DNA of 64,000 nucleotides, taken from assembly GCA_964529005.1 (NCBI GenBank), contig CAZGUH010000013.1, positions 1-64,000 of the forward strand, read 5' to 3'. A program made the position numbers and the translations under genes. Source of the DNA: CAZGUH01 sp964529005. Its GTDB lineage: Bacteria; Actinomycetota; Acidimicrobiia; Acidimicrobiales; Ilumatobacteraceae. Below are positions 24,879 through 34,208 of the stretch, piece after piece. The notes beneath the pieces are model-generated. The model was not told the DNA's origin and did not search any database. It saw only the letters and a program-made list of their open reading frames with translations. Numbering within the stretch: position 1 is the first letter of the stretch; each line of letters begins with the position of its first letter.

Positions 24879-26043
24879 TGTGATTCTCCCCCTGTTCGGT
24901 GACGAGGTCTGGTTCGTTGGCACGCTCGACGTCCAGCGTCGTGCCGTTGCCGTCAAGGTCATAGATGCGGGCGTGGTCGACGGGAACGCTGAGTTCCACG
25001 GCGCTGCCGACAGCGTGGGTTCGATCGAGCGGCGTGATCAGGCGCAGCGATCGGCCACCGTCGAACTCGACGATCACCTCCTGCTCGCTGCCGAGGTATC
25101 CGACGTTCGCCACCACCCCGCCGCCCACTCGATGTTCGCCCTCCGACACCGGCGGGGCCGTCGCCGGGTCGCGCAGAGTGATCCGATCGGGACGGGCCAG
25201 GATCTCGAAGCTTCCCCATGACGGCGCGCCGCGCACCGGGCCATGAAACGTGCAGTCGGTCCCTTCCCAGTGACCCGCTTTGTTCCGGATGGCACACAGG
25301 CGCCGATAGCCCATCATTCGCGCGATCCGGCTCGTCGCCGGCTCCTGGAACAACTCGTCGGGACGGCCGATCTGCACGATGCCACCGTTCGCCATCGCGG
25401 CGACGCGATCGCCGAGCAGCATCGCCTCGGACAGATCGTGGGTCACGTACAACGCCGTGAAACCGACCCGATCGTGAAGGCGGCGGATCTCCGAGCGCAG
25501 CTGCTCACGCAGCGCTGCGTCGAGGTTGCTGAGCGGCTCGTCGAACATCACGAGCTTCGGTTCGGCGACCAGCGCTCGCGCCAGCGCGACGCGCTGTTGC
25601 TGCCCTCCGCTCAACTGCGCTGGCCGCTTGTCCAGCAGGCGCCGATCGAGATCGACCACCTCGGCGATCGCTTCGATCCGCTTCCGACGCTCCGCTGTCG
25701 GCACCCACCGCGACTTCAGCGGAAAGGCGATGTTCTGCCAGCCCGTCAAATGCGGCCAGAGCGCGTAGTTCTGGAAAACGAGACCGATGTCGCGCCGGTG
25801 GATCGGCACGCCCACCTTCCGATCCGCATCGAACACCGTCTGGTCGCCGAACTCGATCACGCCGGCGTCGGGAGTCTCCAAACCCGCCAGGCAGCGCAAC
25901 GTCGTCGTCTTGCCACAGCCGCTCGGGCCCACCAGGACCAACATCTCTCCCGGGTGCACCTCGAACGAGACATCGTCGATGACGACGATGTCTCGCCGCC
26001 TCCCGAAAGCCTTTCGCAGCCCCCGGACCCGTACATCTGACAT
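24856..26043 (-). CDS. ABC transporter ATP-binding protein, FbpC/PotA type (copy 1)
   Basis: A 395-residue ATPase with Walker A G-P-S-G-C-G-K-T-T, signature L-S-G-G-Q-Q-Q-R and Walker B L-V-M-F-D-E-P-L-S-N-L-D, then a C-terminal TOBE-like regulatory region of about 130 residues. The ATG at 26043 follows GGAGG by 6 nt (the GTG at 26046 is less likely). It precedes the binding-protein gene. A copy of the shared box with TATGAT as -10 lies about 108 bp upstream. A very similar paralogue is at 60117-61283. Confidence 0.94.
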   Translation of the reverse strand: MSDVRVRGLRKAFGRRRDIVVIDDVSFEVHPGEMLVLVGPSGCGKTTTLRCLAGLETPDAGVIEFGDQTVFDADRKVGVPIHRRDIGLVFQNYALWPHLTGWQNIAFPLKSRWVPTAERRKRIEAIAEVVDLDRRLLDKRPAQLSGGQQQRVALARALVAEPKLVMFDEPLSNLDAALREQLRSEIRRLHDRVGFTALYVTHDLSEAMLLGDRVAAMANGGIVQIGRPDELFQEPATSRIARMMGYRRLCAIRNKAGHWEGTDCTFHGPVRGAPSWGSFEILARPDRITLRDPATAPPVSEGEHRVGGGVVANVGYLGSEQEVIVEFDGGRSLRLITPLDRTHAVGSAVELSVPVDHARIYDLDGNGTTLDVERANEPDLVTEQGENHIEYEVSH

Positions 26044-26150
26044 CACGTACCTCCAGAATGGGGATGGGGCACACCATTCGACTCGATGCTCGTGTCCATT
26101 CTTCGCCCTCGAACTTCGCGTCCTCGGCAGGCCGCGGGCATGTGCCGCAC

Positions 26151-26170
26151 ATCATAATCTAACACTGATT
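26151..26170 (-). promoter_or_regulatory. Shared promoter/operator box, site 9 (ATPase/binding protein)
   Basis: Minus strand AATC-AGT-GTTA-GATTA-TGA-T, a full match with TATGAT as a strong -10. The leader of about 100 nt is the longest among the boxes. Confidence 0.8.
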
Positions 26171-26221
26171 GGAACACCACCCGAGCGCCATTTCGCGCCC
26201 GAGAATCTGCGCGGATGGCCG

Positions 26222-27376
26222 TCATCGCGGCAGGCCGAGCAGTTGCTCCGCGATCGTGTTCTTCTGTACTTCCGTGGTGCCGCCCGCGATCGAGAAGCCC
26301 GGCAGCTCGAGCAGATCACCGAGGGCGGACGTGGCGGCGAGCGAGCCGTCGTGGGCGAGCAGCATGCGCCCGAGGTCGGCGCACTCCAACCCCGCGACGG
26401 CATGGCGACTGCGCGTCGTCTGCAGCTTGCCGAGGGATGCCAGCGCCAGCGAGGGCGCTCGCCCGCTCGCGCTGCGCATGGTCGTCAGACGATGCGTTGC
26501 GAGCGCAGACCAGGCCGCGACGTAGGCATCGCGCCACTCGCGGTCCTGCCGCGGGCTGCTCCGGCGGAGGCGGGCCAGGAACTGCCCGAAATACGCGACC
26601 GTGATGACCGAGCGAGCGAGGCCCATGACGCTGCGCATCGCATTCCATCCGTCGTTCAACGGGCCGATCAACGACGACCGCGGGACGACGACCTCGTCGA
26701 GGAAGACTTCGTCGAAATGGCTGCGGTCGTTCATCTGACGGATCGACCGGATCGTCACGCCCGGCGCGTCGAGGTCGACCCCCAGCAAGCTGAGCCCACG
26801 ATGGCGCGTCGATCCCGGATCCGTACGGCACACGAGGATCCCCTTGTGCGCCGCGTGCGCATAGCTCGACCAGATCTTCTGGCCGGAGACGACGAACGTG
26901 TCACCGTCGAGCGCCGCGCGGGTCGCGACCGATGCCAGGTCGGAGCCGGCATCCGGCTCGGACCAGAGTTGGCACCAGTGCTCCTTCCCAGCGAGGATCG
27001 CCGGGAGGTGGCGAGCGCGCTGTTCCGGAGTGCCGTGGATCATCAGCAGCGGACCTGCCAAGTACAGCGAGGCCATCAGAATCGTGAAGTCGTGGCCGCG
27101 CAGCGCGAGCTCCTCGATCGCGACGAGCTGCTCGCCGAGAGAACGACCCCCACCCCCGTGCTCGCGTGGCCAGTGCAGCGCGCCGTAGCCAGCTTCCGCG
27201 GCCATGGCCTGCCACGCGCGGTGCTCGACGATGAAGGCGTGATCGACGCACGGGCCGACGGGGGTCGGGTGGTCGTCCAGCCAGGCGGCGAAGATGCGCC
27301 GGAACTCCTCCTCGGCTGCGTTGAACAAACCGTCACCGGGAAAGCCAGCGCGCCGGCGCGGCGATGCTGCGGTCAC
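26222..27376 (-). CDS. Acyl-CoA dehydrogenase
   Basis: A 384-residue flavin-dependent acyl-CoA dehydrogenase. The flavin motif W-S-E-P-D-A-G-S-D is present, followed by S-G-Q-K-I-W-S-S-Y. The C-terminus reads I-A-G-G-T-T-E-V-Q-K, so the Y-E-G-T glutamate position is glycine; many actinobacterial FadE proteins have this pattern and place the base elsewhere. The GTG at 27376 overlaps the CoA-transferase stop, making it the third gene of an SDR-CoA-transferase-dehydrogenase operon. Confidence 0.93.
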   Translation of the reverse strand: MTAASPRRRAGFPGDGLFNAAEEEFRRIFAAWLDDHPTPVGPCVDHAFIVEHRAWQAMAAEAGYGALHWPREHGGGGRSLGEQLVAIEELALRGHDFTILMASLYLAGPLLMIHGTPEQRARHLPAILAGKEHWCQLWSEPDAGSDLASVATRAALDGDTFVVSGQKIWSSYAHAAHKGILVCRTDPGSTRHRGLSLLGVDLDAPGVTIRSIRQMNDRSHFDEVFLDEVVVPRSSLIGPLNDGWNAMRSVMGLARSVITVAYFGQFLARLRRSSPRQDREWRDAYVAAWSALATHRLTTMRSASGRAPSLALASLGKLQTTRSRHAVAGLECADLGRMLLAHDGSLAATSALGDLLELPGFSIAGGTTEVQKNTIAEQLLGLPR

Positions 27377-28593
27377 GGCGCGGCCTCTCTGGCGACGTCG
27401 GACGCGACGAGATCATCGATCGCCTGGTCGGTGTATCCGGCGTCGCGCAGCACTCGGCGGGTCGCATCTCCGAGGGCCGGCGCCGGGCGCTGAACGCGCG
27501 ACGCGCCGTCGCCGACGATCGGCGTGTTGACGTAGATCACCTCCACGTCGCCGACCCGCAAGCGTGGGAAGGTCCCCCGCTCGGCCAGCTGTTCCTCGGA
27601 CAGCATCTCTTCCAGATCCAGCACCGGGCCGCAGGGGATCCCCAGAGGGGAGAGATCGGCCAGCCACTCGTCGCGGGAGCGGTCGAGGAACCGTTCCGAC
27701 AGCGTCTCGGCCAACGCGGCGCGGTTTTCGTATCGCGTCCATTCCGTGGCGAATCGCGGATCTGAGGTCAGCTCGGGGATCTGCATCACCGTGCAGAACA
27801 GCGGCCATTGGCGCTCGACGGCGGCGATCGTGATCCAGCGACCGTCGCTGCAGCGGAACGCTTGATAGGGCGCAGCGAGCCGGTGGGCCGTGCCGAGCGG
27901 CTTCGGAACGAGGCCCGTCATCTGGTAGTCGGCGAGTTCCCACACCGACCAGGACGCGACGCCGTCCACCATCGAGACATCGATCACCCCGCCGCAGCCG
28001 GTTCCGGCGCGACGCACGATGCCGGCGAGCACGCCGATCGCAGCCCACATCCCGGCGCCCAGGTCCGACACCGGATAGCCCGCCTTGGCGATCTGGCCTC
28101 CCTCGGATCCGGTGACGCTCAACAGCCCGGCGTATCCCTGCGCGACGAGGTCGACCATTCCCTCACTCGAGCGCGGGCCGGTCGCCCCGAAGCCGGAGAT
28201 CGAGCAGTAGACGAGGTGTGGGGCGTCGCGCTGGAAGCGCGCCGGACCCAAGCCGTACTTCTCCATGACGCCCGGCCGGAAGTTCTGCACCAACACGTCG
28301 CACGTGCGCGCCACGGCCACGATGGCGTCTTGCCCGGCGGTCGTGGTCATGTCGATGGCGATGCACGACTTGTTGCGATGGACCATCTCGTACGGGATGG
28401 ACGGCCCGCCGTCGTTGCGGCCACGTCGCCGGAGACCGTCGCCCGCCGGCGGCTCGACACGGATGATCTCGGCGCCGAGATCGCTCAAGATCGCCGTGCA
28501 GAACGGCCCGGAAAGGGCGCCGGTCACGTCGAGGACGCGGATGCCACGAAGGTACGGAACGGCCTCGTGGTCGATGACGGTGTCGAGTGTCAT
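27373..28593 (-). CDS. CaiB/BaiF family CoA-transferase
   Basis: A 406-residue class III CoA-transferase. R-V-L-D-V-T-G-A-L-S-G-P and L-G-A-E-I-I-R-V-E-P-P are canonical, and the catalytic aspartate is in S-D-L-G-A-G. Middle gene of a three-gene operon, 4 bp after the SDR and overlapping the acyl-CoA dehydrogenase by 4 bp. It would charge an acid with CoA before dehydrogenation by the next gene. Confidence 0.95.
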   Translation of the reverse strand: MTLDTVIDHEAVPYLRGIRVLDVTGALSGPFCTAILSDLGAEIIRVEPPAGDGLRRRGRNDGGPSIPYEMVHRNKSCIAIDMTTTAGQDAIVAVARTCDVLVQNFRPGVMEKYGLGPARFQRDAPHLVYCSISGFGATGPRSSEGMVDLVAQGYAGLLSVTGSEGGQIAKAGYPVSDLGAGMWAAIGVLAGIVRRAGTGCGGVIDVSMVDGVASWSVWELADYQMTGLVPKPLGTAHRLAAPYQAFRCSDGRWITIAAVERQWPLFCTVMQIPELTSDPRFATEWTRYENRAALAETLSERFLDRSRDEWLADLSPLGIPCGPVLDLEEMLSEEQLAERGTFPRLRVGDVEVIYVNTPIVGDGASRVQRPAPALGDATRRVLRDAGYTDQAIDDLVASDVAREAAP

Positions 28594-28597
28594 CGTC

Positions 28598-29395
28598 TCA
28601 CCTCACCGCGCGGCTCGTGCCGCCATCGACCAGCAGGTGCGTCCCCGTGATGTAGCGAGCTCGCCGGGATGCAAGGAAGACGATGGCATCGGCGATGTCC
28701 GACGCCTCGGCGATCCGTCCCAACGGCACACGTGCGCAGAGCTCGTCGAGAACCTGCTGGGGATCCCGGCCATGCGCCTCGGCCATGCGTGGAAGGGCGT
28801 CGCGACGGAGTCGCCGAGTGTCGGTGAAGCCGGGATCGACCGTGACCACGCGGATGCCATCTTGGCCGACCTCGTCGGCGAGGGATTTCGTCAGACCATG
28901 GATCGCCACCGCCGCCATCGTTCCGGACAGGTACGAATCGCCGCCGGCGGAGTGGGCCGACACGCCACCGACGAAGATCAGCACGCCTCCGCCCTGCGAA
29001 CGCATCACCGGAACAGCGGCGCGCGCCAGCCGGGCGCACGCGACGGGCTTGCCGACCAGACGGTCGAGGAGATCGGCGTCGGAGGTGTCGGCGAGGCCGC
29101 CCACGGGCGTGGGAACGCCGATCACGACCGCCGCGTCCATGCGGCCGAACGTCCGCACCGTGGCCTCGACGGCCCTGGACGGCCCGTCGAGCGCTTCGAG
29201 GTCAGCCGCGACGTACGCGCACCGTTCACCGAAGCGCTCACGCAACTGGTGGAACGACGCGGCGTCCGCCTCGTCGCTGCGCGCCGAGAGCATCACGGTG
29301 GCGCCCTCCTGCAAGAACAGCTCCGCCGTGGCTTGGCCGATGCCGGCGGTGGCGCCGGTCACCAGCGCCACCTTGTTGGCAAGATCCAGGTCCAT
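28598..29395 (-). CDS. Short-chain dehydrogenase/reductase with Lys-to-Thr change at active site
   Basis: A 265-residue SDR. The Rossmann motif T-G-A-T-A-G-I-G is intact, and V-G-G-V-S-A-H-S supplies the active-site serine region. At the catalytic Y-x-x-x-K the gene reads Y-L-S-G-T (codon ACG on the minus strand), so the conserved lysine is threonine, while the later H-G-L-T-K-S-L-A helix is normal. Redox activity may be lost or altered. It is the first gene of the operon with a CoA-transferase and an acyl-CoA dehydrogenase, under promoter box site 10. Confidence 0.88.
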   Translation of the reverse strand: MDLDLANKVALVTGATAGIGQATAELFLQEGATVMLSARSDEADAASFHQLRERFGERCAYVAADLEALDGPSRAVEATVRTFGRMDAAVVIGVPTPVGGLADTSDADLLDRLVGKPVACARLARAAVPVMRSQGGGVLIFVGGVSAHSAGGDSYLSGTMAAVAIHGLTKSLADEVGQDGIRVVTVDPGFTDTRRLRRDALPRMAEAHGRDPQQVLDELCARVPLGRIAEASDIADAIVFLASRRARYITGTHLLVDGGTSRAVR

Positions 29396-29439
29396 TCCCC
29401 TCCGTCCCCTCGCGCGAGCGACTCGTGGCGATATCGGAG

Positions 29440-29459
29440 AGACTAATCCAACAGCGATT
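29440..29459 (-). promoter_or_regulatory. Shared promoter/operator box, site 10 (SDR operon)
   Basis: Minus strand AATC-GCT-GTTG-GATTA-GTC-T, with TAGTCT as -10, 45 bp before the SDR ATG. Confidence 0.8.
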
Positions 29460-29465
29460 GGATTT

Positions 29466-30197
29466 CTACACCGACGCGACGTCGAAGGATTCGTCGAGCA
29501 CGCCGAGCATCGCCGCCCACGACCGCCGGTCCGCCTTCTCGTCGTAGCGGATGTCGGGGTGAACGGTCCCGTCCGCAGCGGGATTGGTGAAGCTGTGCAC
29601 GGCGCCGCCGTACACGTTCATCTGCCAATCGACACCAGCCGACCGCATCTCGGCCTCGAACGCTGCGCGCTCGCCCGCGCCGATCCACCGATCGTCGGCG
29701 CCGATGTTGACCAGGACCTTGGCCGTGATGTTGCGCGCATCCTCCGGACGGACCGTCGCAAGCCGCGAGTGGAACCCGACGACGCACACCAGTGGAGCAC
29801 CCGCGCGGGCGAGCTCGAGCGCCATGCAGCCGCCGAAGCAGTACCCGATGGCTGCGACCCTGGAAGGGTCGCAGCGAGGATGGGCGACGAGCACGTCCAG
29901 CCCAGCCTGCCCCACCCGCCGGGTCCGTGGCGGGTCGGCCACAAGTTCCGCGAGCCGGGCGTTCGCCTGTTCAGGCGGCAGCGGGCGTCCGTCGCCGAAG
30001 TAGTCGAGAGCGAAGGCAACGTACCCGAGCTCGGCCAGGCGACGCGCGACGTCCTTGGCGTGATCGGTCAGCCCGACCGCCTCATGACATACCAGGACAC
30101 CGGGGCGAGCGTGGCTCAGCGAGTCGTCGAACGACATCCGCCCGACCATCCTTCGCCCGTCCGCCCGGTACTCGACATCCTCGCTGCACACGCTCAC
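29466..30197 (-). CDS. Dienelactone hydrolase family protein
   Basis: A 243-residue alpha/beta hydrolase of the dienelactone hydrolase family. The N-terminal strand is G-V-L-V-C-H-E-A, the nucleophile is the cysteine in G-Y-C-F-G-G and the histidine lies in A-V-H-S-F-T-N-P. Classical members open dienelactones to maleylacetate; here a maleylacetate-reductase-like gene exists at 54722-55900 but in another unit. The start is GTG at 30197. Divergent from an acyl-CoA dehydrogenase across site 11. Confidence 0.9.
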   Translation of the reverse strand: MSVCSEDVEYRADGRRMVGRMSFDDSLSHARPGVLVCHEAVGLTDHAKDVARRLAELGYVAFALDYFGDGRPLPPEQANARLAELVADPPRTRRVGQAGLDVLVAHPRCDPSRVAAIGYCFGGCMALELARAGAPLVCVVGFHSRLATVRPEDARNITAKVLVNIGADDRWIGAGERAAFEAEMRSAGVDWQMNVYGGAVHSFTNPAADGTVHPDIRYDEKADRRSWAAMLGVLDESFDVASV

Positions 30198-30232
30198 CGG
30201 GCGGATCGTAATCAGCGAGCGGCTTGATAACC

Positions 30233-30252
30233 ACTCACTGTTCGATTAATGT
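30233..30252 (+). promoter_or_regulatory. Shared promoter/operator box, site 11 (divergent)
   Basis: Plus strand ACTC-ACT-GTTC-GATTA-ATG-T. TAATGT serves as -10 for the acyl-CoA dehydrogenase and the palindromic part may also control the divergent hydrolase. Confidence 0.75.
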
Positions 30253-30260
30253 CGCCCGCG

Positions 30261-31541
30261 ATGGTTGCACGGGGAATCGCGCCGCGAGCTGTGGATCGAC
30301 GCGCCTCGACCGACGGCGCCGGGGTGGACGACATCGACACCTTCGTTCGGCGAGCGCAGGCGTTCCTGGATGCGCACGCTCGACCGCTGCCCGGTGACGC
30401 TCCCTCCGAGGACCACTCGGCCGATGGCTTTTCCCCCCTGCCGACGCTGGACCGCGACGCCGAGATCGCCGCGCTCACCGCAGCACGAGCGTGGCAGGCG
30501 ACGAAGTTCGACCACGGATTCGGATGGATCGACGGAGACCCCCGATACGGCGGGAGCGGCCTGTCCCGCGAGCACGTCATCACGTTCCGCCGCCTGGAGC
30601 GCCGCTTCGACGTCCCGTCGGACCGCTTCTTCGGCGTCGGGCGCGGATTGGTGACCGACATCCTGTGCCAGCACGCCACGGGGCGCATGGCGGCGGCGCT
30701 GCTGCGCGCTCTCCACCGCGGCGACCTGATCTGCTGCCAACTCTTCAGCGAGCCCGGAGCTGGATCGGACCTGGCATCGCTGGTCACCAAGGCGACACCG
30801 ACTACGGGCGGCTGGAGGATCAACGGGCAGAAGGTGTGGACCTCCGGCGCCCATCTCAGCGATCTCGGCTTGTTGTTGGCCCGCACGAGCGACCGCGGCG
30901 CCCGCGGCATCACCATGTTCTTGATCGACATGTCGGCGCCCGGGATCGAGATCAGACCGCTGCGGCAGATGACGGGCACGGCACACTTCAACGAAGTGTT
31001 CCTCGACGACGTCTTCGTCCCCGACGAGCGCCGGATCGGGCCGGTGGGCGGCGGTTGGAGAATCGCCCTCGATGGTCTCGCAAAGGAGCGGGCCTCGCTC
31101 GGGCCCGGCGGCTCGAACGACTCGTACACGTCGATCCCGTTCGAGCGCATCGCCGGACTGGCGCAGCGCCTCGGGCGGAGCGGGGAACCGTGCCTGCGTG
31201 ACCGGCTCGCCGATCTGTTCATCCGCAACACGATCGCCACGCTCACCGCCCAACGCATCGTCGACACGGCCCCCGACCCGCATTCCCTCGGACCGGAGAT
31301 GGCGATGGTCAAGCTCGCGTCGTCGCAGTTGCTGACGGCCGCCTCCGACGTGTTGTCGATGACGGCTCGGCACGAGGTCGTCGTCGACGGATGCGAATCC
31401 GGCGCCTACGCGTGGAGCCAGATGCTGCTCGGTGTCCCGGGTGTGATGATCGGAGGAGGCACCGACCAGATGCAGCGCAACGCGCTCGCCGAGCGCGTCC
31501 TCGGGCTGCCGCGTGATCCGACGAACGGGAGACATCAATGA
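30261..31541 (+). CDS. Acyl-CoA dehydrogenase
   Basis: A dehydrogenase of about 426 residues. The frame contains an ATG at 30249, but this lies inside the -10 element, so ATG 30261 is the likely start on a near-leaderless message. The flavin motif F-S-E-P-G-A-G-S-D is followed by N-G-Q-K-V-W-T-S-G. The C-terminus reads I-G-G-G-T-D-Q-M-Q-R, with glycine where medium-chain enzymes have glutamate. It begins an operon with an acyl-CoA ligase (ATGA overlap) and a propeller lactonase. Confidence 0.93.
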   Translation: MVARGIAPRAVDRRASTDGAGVDDIDTFVRRAQAFLDAHARPLPGDAPSEDHSADGFSPLPTLDRDAEIAALTAARAWQATKFDHGFGWIDGDPRYGGSGLSREHVITFRRLERRFDVPSDRFFGVGRGLVTDILCQHATGRMAAALLRALHRGDLICCQLFSEPGAGSDLASLVTKATPTTGGWRINGQKVWTSGAHLSDLGLLLARTSDRGARGITMFLIDMSAPGIEIRPLRQMTGTAHFNEVFLDDVFVPDERRIGPVGGGWRIALDGLAKERASLGPGGSNDSYTSIPFERIAGLAQRLGRSGEPCLRDRLADLFIRNTIATLTAQRIVDTAPDPHSLGPEMAMVKLASSQLLTAASDVLSMTARHEVVVDGCESGAYAWSQMLLGVPGVMIGGGTDQMQRNALAERVLGLPRDPTNGRHQ

Positions 31542-33094
31542 GCCGTGAGAACCTCGCGAACTTCGTGCGCTTCTGGGGCCGGGCGAAGCCCGAGGGCGAA
31601 GCGGTGATCGATGGCGACGTGACGATCACCTGGTCGGAGCTGGACGAACGGACCAGCCGGCTGGCGAACGGTTTGCGCAGCCTCGGCATCTCGAAGGGAG
31701 ACCGTGTCGGTCTCCTCGCGCCGAACAGCTCGGCATATCTCGAAGTCGTGATCGCGGGCTACAAGCTGGGAGCGATCACCGTACCGCTCAACCACCGGTT
31801 GACGGCGACGGAGCTCCGCTACCTCGTCCAGCACTCCGGTTGCAGCGCGGTCGTCGCCGACTCGTCGTTCTCTGCCGTGGCGGCGAAGGCTCTCGACGAC
31901 ATCGATGACGGCTCGACGGTCATGCGCATCGGCCTCGGGCCGGGGTTCGGAACTGCGCTCGACGAGTTCTACTCCGACGACACGGCCGATCCCGATGTGG
32001 CCGTCACGTCCGACGACGTGGCGTACATCTGTTACACCAGCGGCACGACCGGTCTGCCCAAGGGAGCGATGCTCACGCACGGCAACGTGCTGGCGGTGGC
32101 CTACTTCCGGAACCTCGCCGACGATCTGGGCCAGAAGGCACGCCTCTACCTGCCCGCGCCGCTCGCCTTCACCGGCACGCTCGTGTACCTGTGGGCCGTC
32201 ACCTACGTCGGGGGCGGGTTGACCGTCCTCGACACCGTCGTCGATGCCCGGCGGTGCCTCGAGGCGATCGAACGGCACAAGATCTCGCACTTCGTCGCCG
32301 TGCCCGTCATCTGGGAGATGATGCTGCGCGATCCCGATTTCGCCACGTTCGACCTCTCGTCCCTGCGCACGTGCGTGACCGGAGGCGCAACCGTGACCGA
32401 GGCGTTCCTCAAGTCGGTGTGGGACGCCGGGCTCCCCGTGCGCAATGCCTTCGGGCTGACGGAGGGCTCCAGCTCGACCACGTGGCAGAGCCTCGCCGAC
32501 TGCCAGCGCGAGCCGGCGTCGGTCGGACGGGGGGCGATCCACAACCGGATCCGGATCATCGACCACACCACCGACGACGTGGTCGACGTCGCGGTCGGCG
32601 AGGTCGGCGAGATCGCCGTGCAAGGTCCGGAGGTGATGCCCGGCTACTGGAACGATCCCGCGGCCACGGCAGCCACGCTCGTCGACGGATGGCTGCGCAC
32701 TGGAGATCTCGGGCTCCTGACCCCCGAGGGACACCTCCACGTCGTCGGACGCATCAAGGACATGTTCATCTCCGGCGGGATCAACGTCTACCCAGCCGAG
32801 ATCGAAGGGGTCCTCGAGAAGATCGACGGTGTCGCGGAGTGCGCCGTCATCGGCGTGCCTGACGATCGGTGGGGCGAGACCGCCGCGGCGATCGTCTGCC
32901 CCCTGCCCGGCACGCAGCTCGACCCGGCCGCGATCAGGGAGCATTGCGCCTCCAACCTGGCGGACTACAAGCTGCCCCGATACGTGGTGCTGCGCGAGGC
33001 GTCGCTGCCGCGCAACATGTCGGGAAAGGTGCTCAAGCGCCAACTCCTCGAGGAGTACGCGGACCCGGCGACGCTGGGGCCGCGCCTGCGCTGA
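31538..33094 (+). CDS. Acyl-CoA ligase (AMP-forming), copy 1
   Basis: A 518-residue adenylate-forming enzyme that activates a carboxylic acid with ATP and CoA. The P-loop Y-T-S-G-T-T-G-L-P-K-G is complete, followed by the G-W-L-R-T-G-D-L hinge region, the G-R-I-K-D-M-F-I-S-G-G core and the C-terminal catalytic lysine in S-G-K-V-L-K. The ATG at 31538 overlaps the dehydrogenase stop. The paralogue at 53135-54697 is similar along its whole length. The acid specificity cannot be read. Confidence 0.95.
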   Translation: MSRENLANFVRFWGRAKPEGEAVIDGDVTITWSELDERTSRLANGLRSLGISKGDRVGLLAPNSSAYLEVVIAGYKLGAITVPLNHRLTATELRYLVQHSGCSAVVADSSFSAVAAKALDDIDDGSTVMRIGLGPGFGTALDEFYSDDTADPDVAVTSDDVAYICYTSGTTGLPKGAMLTHGNVLAVAYFRNLADDLGQKARLYLPAPLAFTGTLVYLWAVTYVGGGLTVLDTVVDARRCLEAIERHKISHFVAVPVIWEMMLRDPDFATFDLSSLRTCVTGGATVTEAFLKSVWDAGLPVRNAFGLTEGSSSTTWQSLADCQREPASVGRGAIHNRIRIIDHTTDDVVDVAVGEVGEIAVQGPEVMPGYWNDPAATAATLVDGWLRTGDLGLLTPEGHLHVVGRIKDMFISGGINVYPAEIEGVLEKIDGVAECAVIGVPDDRWGETAAAIVCPLPGTQLDPAAIREHCASNLADYKLPRYVVLREASLPRNMSGKVLKRQLLEEYADPATLGPRLR

Positions 33095-33134
33095 GCGGCC
33101 ACCGCCGGGCCGGCTCGACGAACAAGGAGATCGC

Positions 33135-34208
33135 ATGCCGCGCTGGAACGTCTACGTCGGCGGTGTCACACACGAGGTGTGGAACCACTTCCCCGCTCCG
33201 GAACCCAACACGATCATCCCCTCCAAAGGGATCGAGCGGTTCGTGTTCGACGACGCGACAGGCTCGCTCATCCCAGTGGACTCCGCGGGAGACGACCTGT
33301 CCAGCCCGCAGTACGTCGAGCTGCACCCCACCCTTCCGGTGCTCTACGCGGCCGAGTTCGCATCGCCCAGCCGGGTGGTCTCCTTCGACATCGGACGCGA
33401 CGGCCAGCTGGCGCGACGCTCGATCGTCGACTCGCGCGGGACGATGGCGATCGCGGTCGGCGTTCACCCAACGGGAACGCACGCCTACGTCGCTCACTTC
33501 GGCGACGGCGTGCTCACGGCCTGCCGATTGGACGACGACGGTGGACTGACGGCCGCAGAGCCGGTCGTGTCGCCGTCGGCCGTGGAAAGCCACTCCAAGC
33601 TGCACCATGTCCGTGTCACACACAACGGCGACAAGGCCGTGGTGGCCGACTTCGGATCCGACGAGGTCGTCACCTACGCGATCGACGACAGCGGCATGCT
33701 GTCGTCCCAGCCGATCGGCCGCGTCCGTTTTCCGACCGGATCACGGCCGCGCCACATCGAGTTCCACCCGTCCGGACGGATCGTGTACGTGGTCGGTGAA
33801 GGCGACGCGCGCCTGCACGTCCTCCAGGCGGACGACTTCGCGCCGCAGCGCATCCTGCACAGCCAGCCCACGGCGCCCGCGAACGCTCCCGGCGCGTCCC
33901 CGTCCGAGATGCGGCTCCATCCCGACGGCAGCACGCTGTTCGTCGGCGTCCGCCGAGCCGATTGCATCACCGCCTTCGCCGTCGACGAGGCGGGCGTGGC
34001 GAGGACGCTGTATCACCAGCCGAGCGGCGGCCAGTCGCCGCGCGCGGTGAGCCTCGACCCGAGCGGCCGCCATCTTCTCGTGGGCAACTGGCACTCCAAT
34101 CGCCTCGTCGTGTTCGCCATCGACGGCGAGCGCGGCCTCACCCCGGTCGACGATCCGATCGAGGCGCACTCCCCGAGCTCGATCGTCTTCGCCCCGGCAT
34201 CCTCGTGA
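33135..34208 (+). CDS. Seven-bladed propeller lactonase family protein (copy 1)
   Basis: A 357-residue beta-propeller of the lactonase family that includes 6-phosphogluconolactonase and fungal carboxymuconate lactonizing enzymes. Repeated blade signatures (L-S-S-P-Q-Y-V-E-L-H-P, R-P-R-H-I-E-F-H-P-S-G-R) are visible. The ATG at 33135 follows AAGGAGA; open frame further upstream is shadow. It ends an operon with an acyl-CoA dehydrogenase and ligase. Its TGA abuts the TCA of the convergent aldo/keto reductase in TGATCA, so the two stops touch. Paralogue at 35313-36443. Confidence 0.85.
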   Translation: MPRWNVYVGGVTHEVWNHFPAPEPNTIIPSKGIERFVFDDATGSLIPVDSAGDDLSSPQYVELHPTLPVLYAAEFASPSRVVSFDIGRDGQLARRSIVDSRGTMAIAVGVHPTGTHAYVAHFGDGVLTACRLDDDGGLTAAEPVVSPSAVESHSKLHHVRVTHNGDKAVVADFGSDEVVTYAIDDSGMLSSQPIGRVRFPTGSRPRHIEFHPSGRIVYVVGEGDARLHVLQADDFAPQRILHSQPTAPANAPGASPSEMRLHPDGSTLFVGVRRADCITAFAVDEAGVARTLYHQPSGGQSPRAVSLDPSGRHLLVGNWHSNRLVVFAIDGERGLTPVDDPIEAHSPSSIVFAPASS

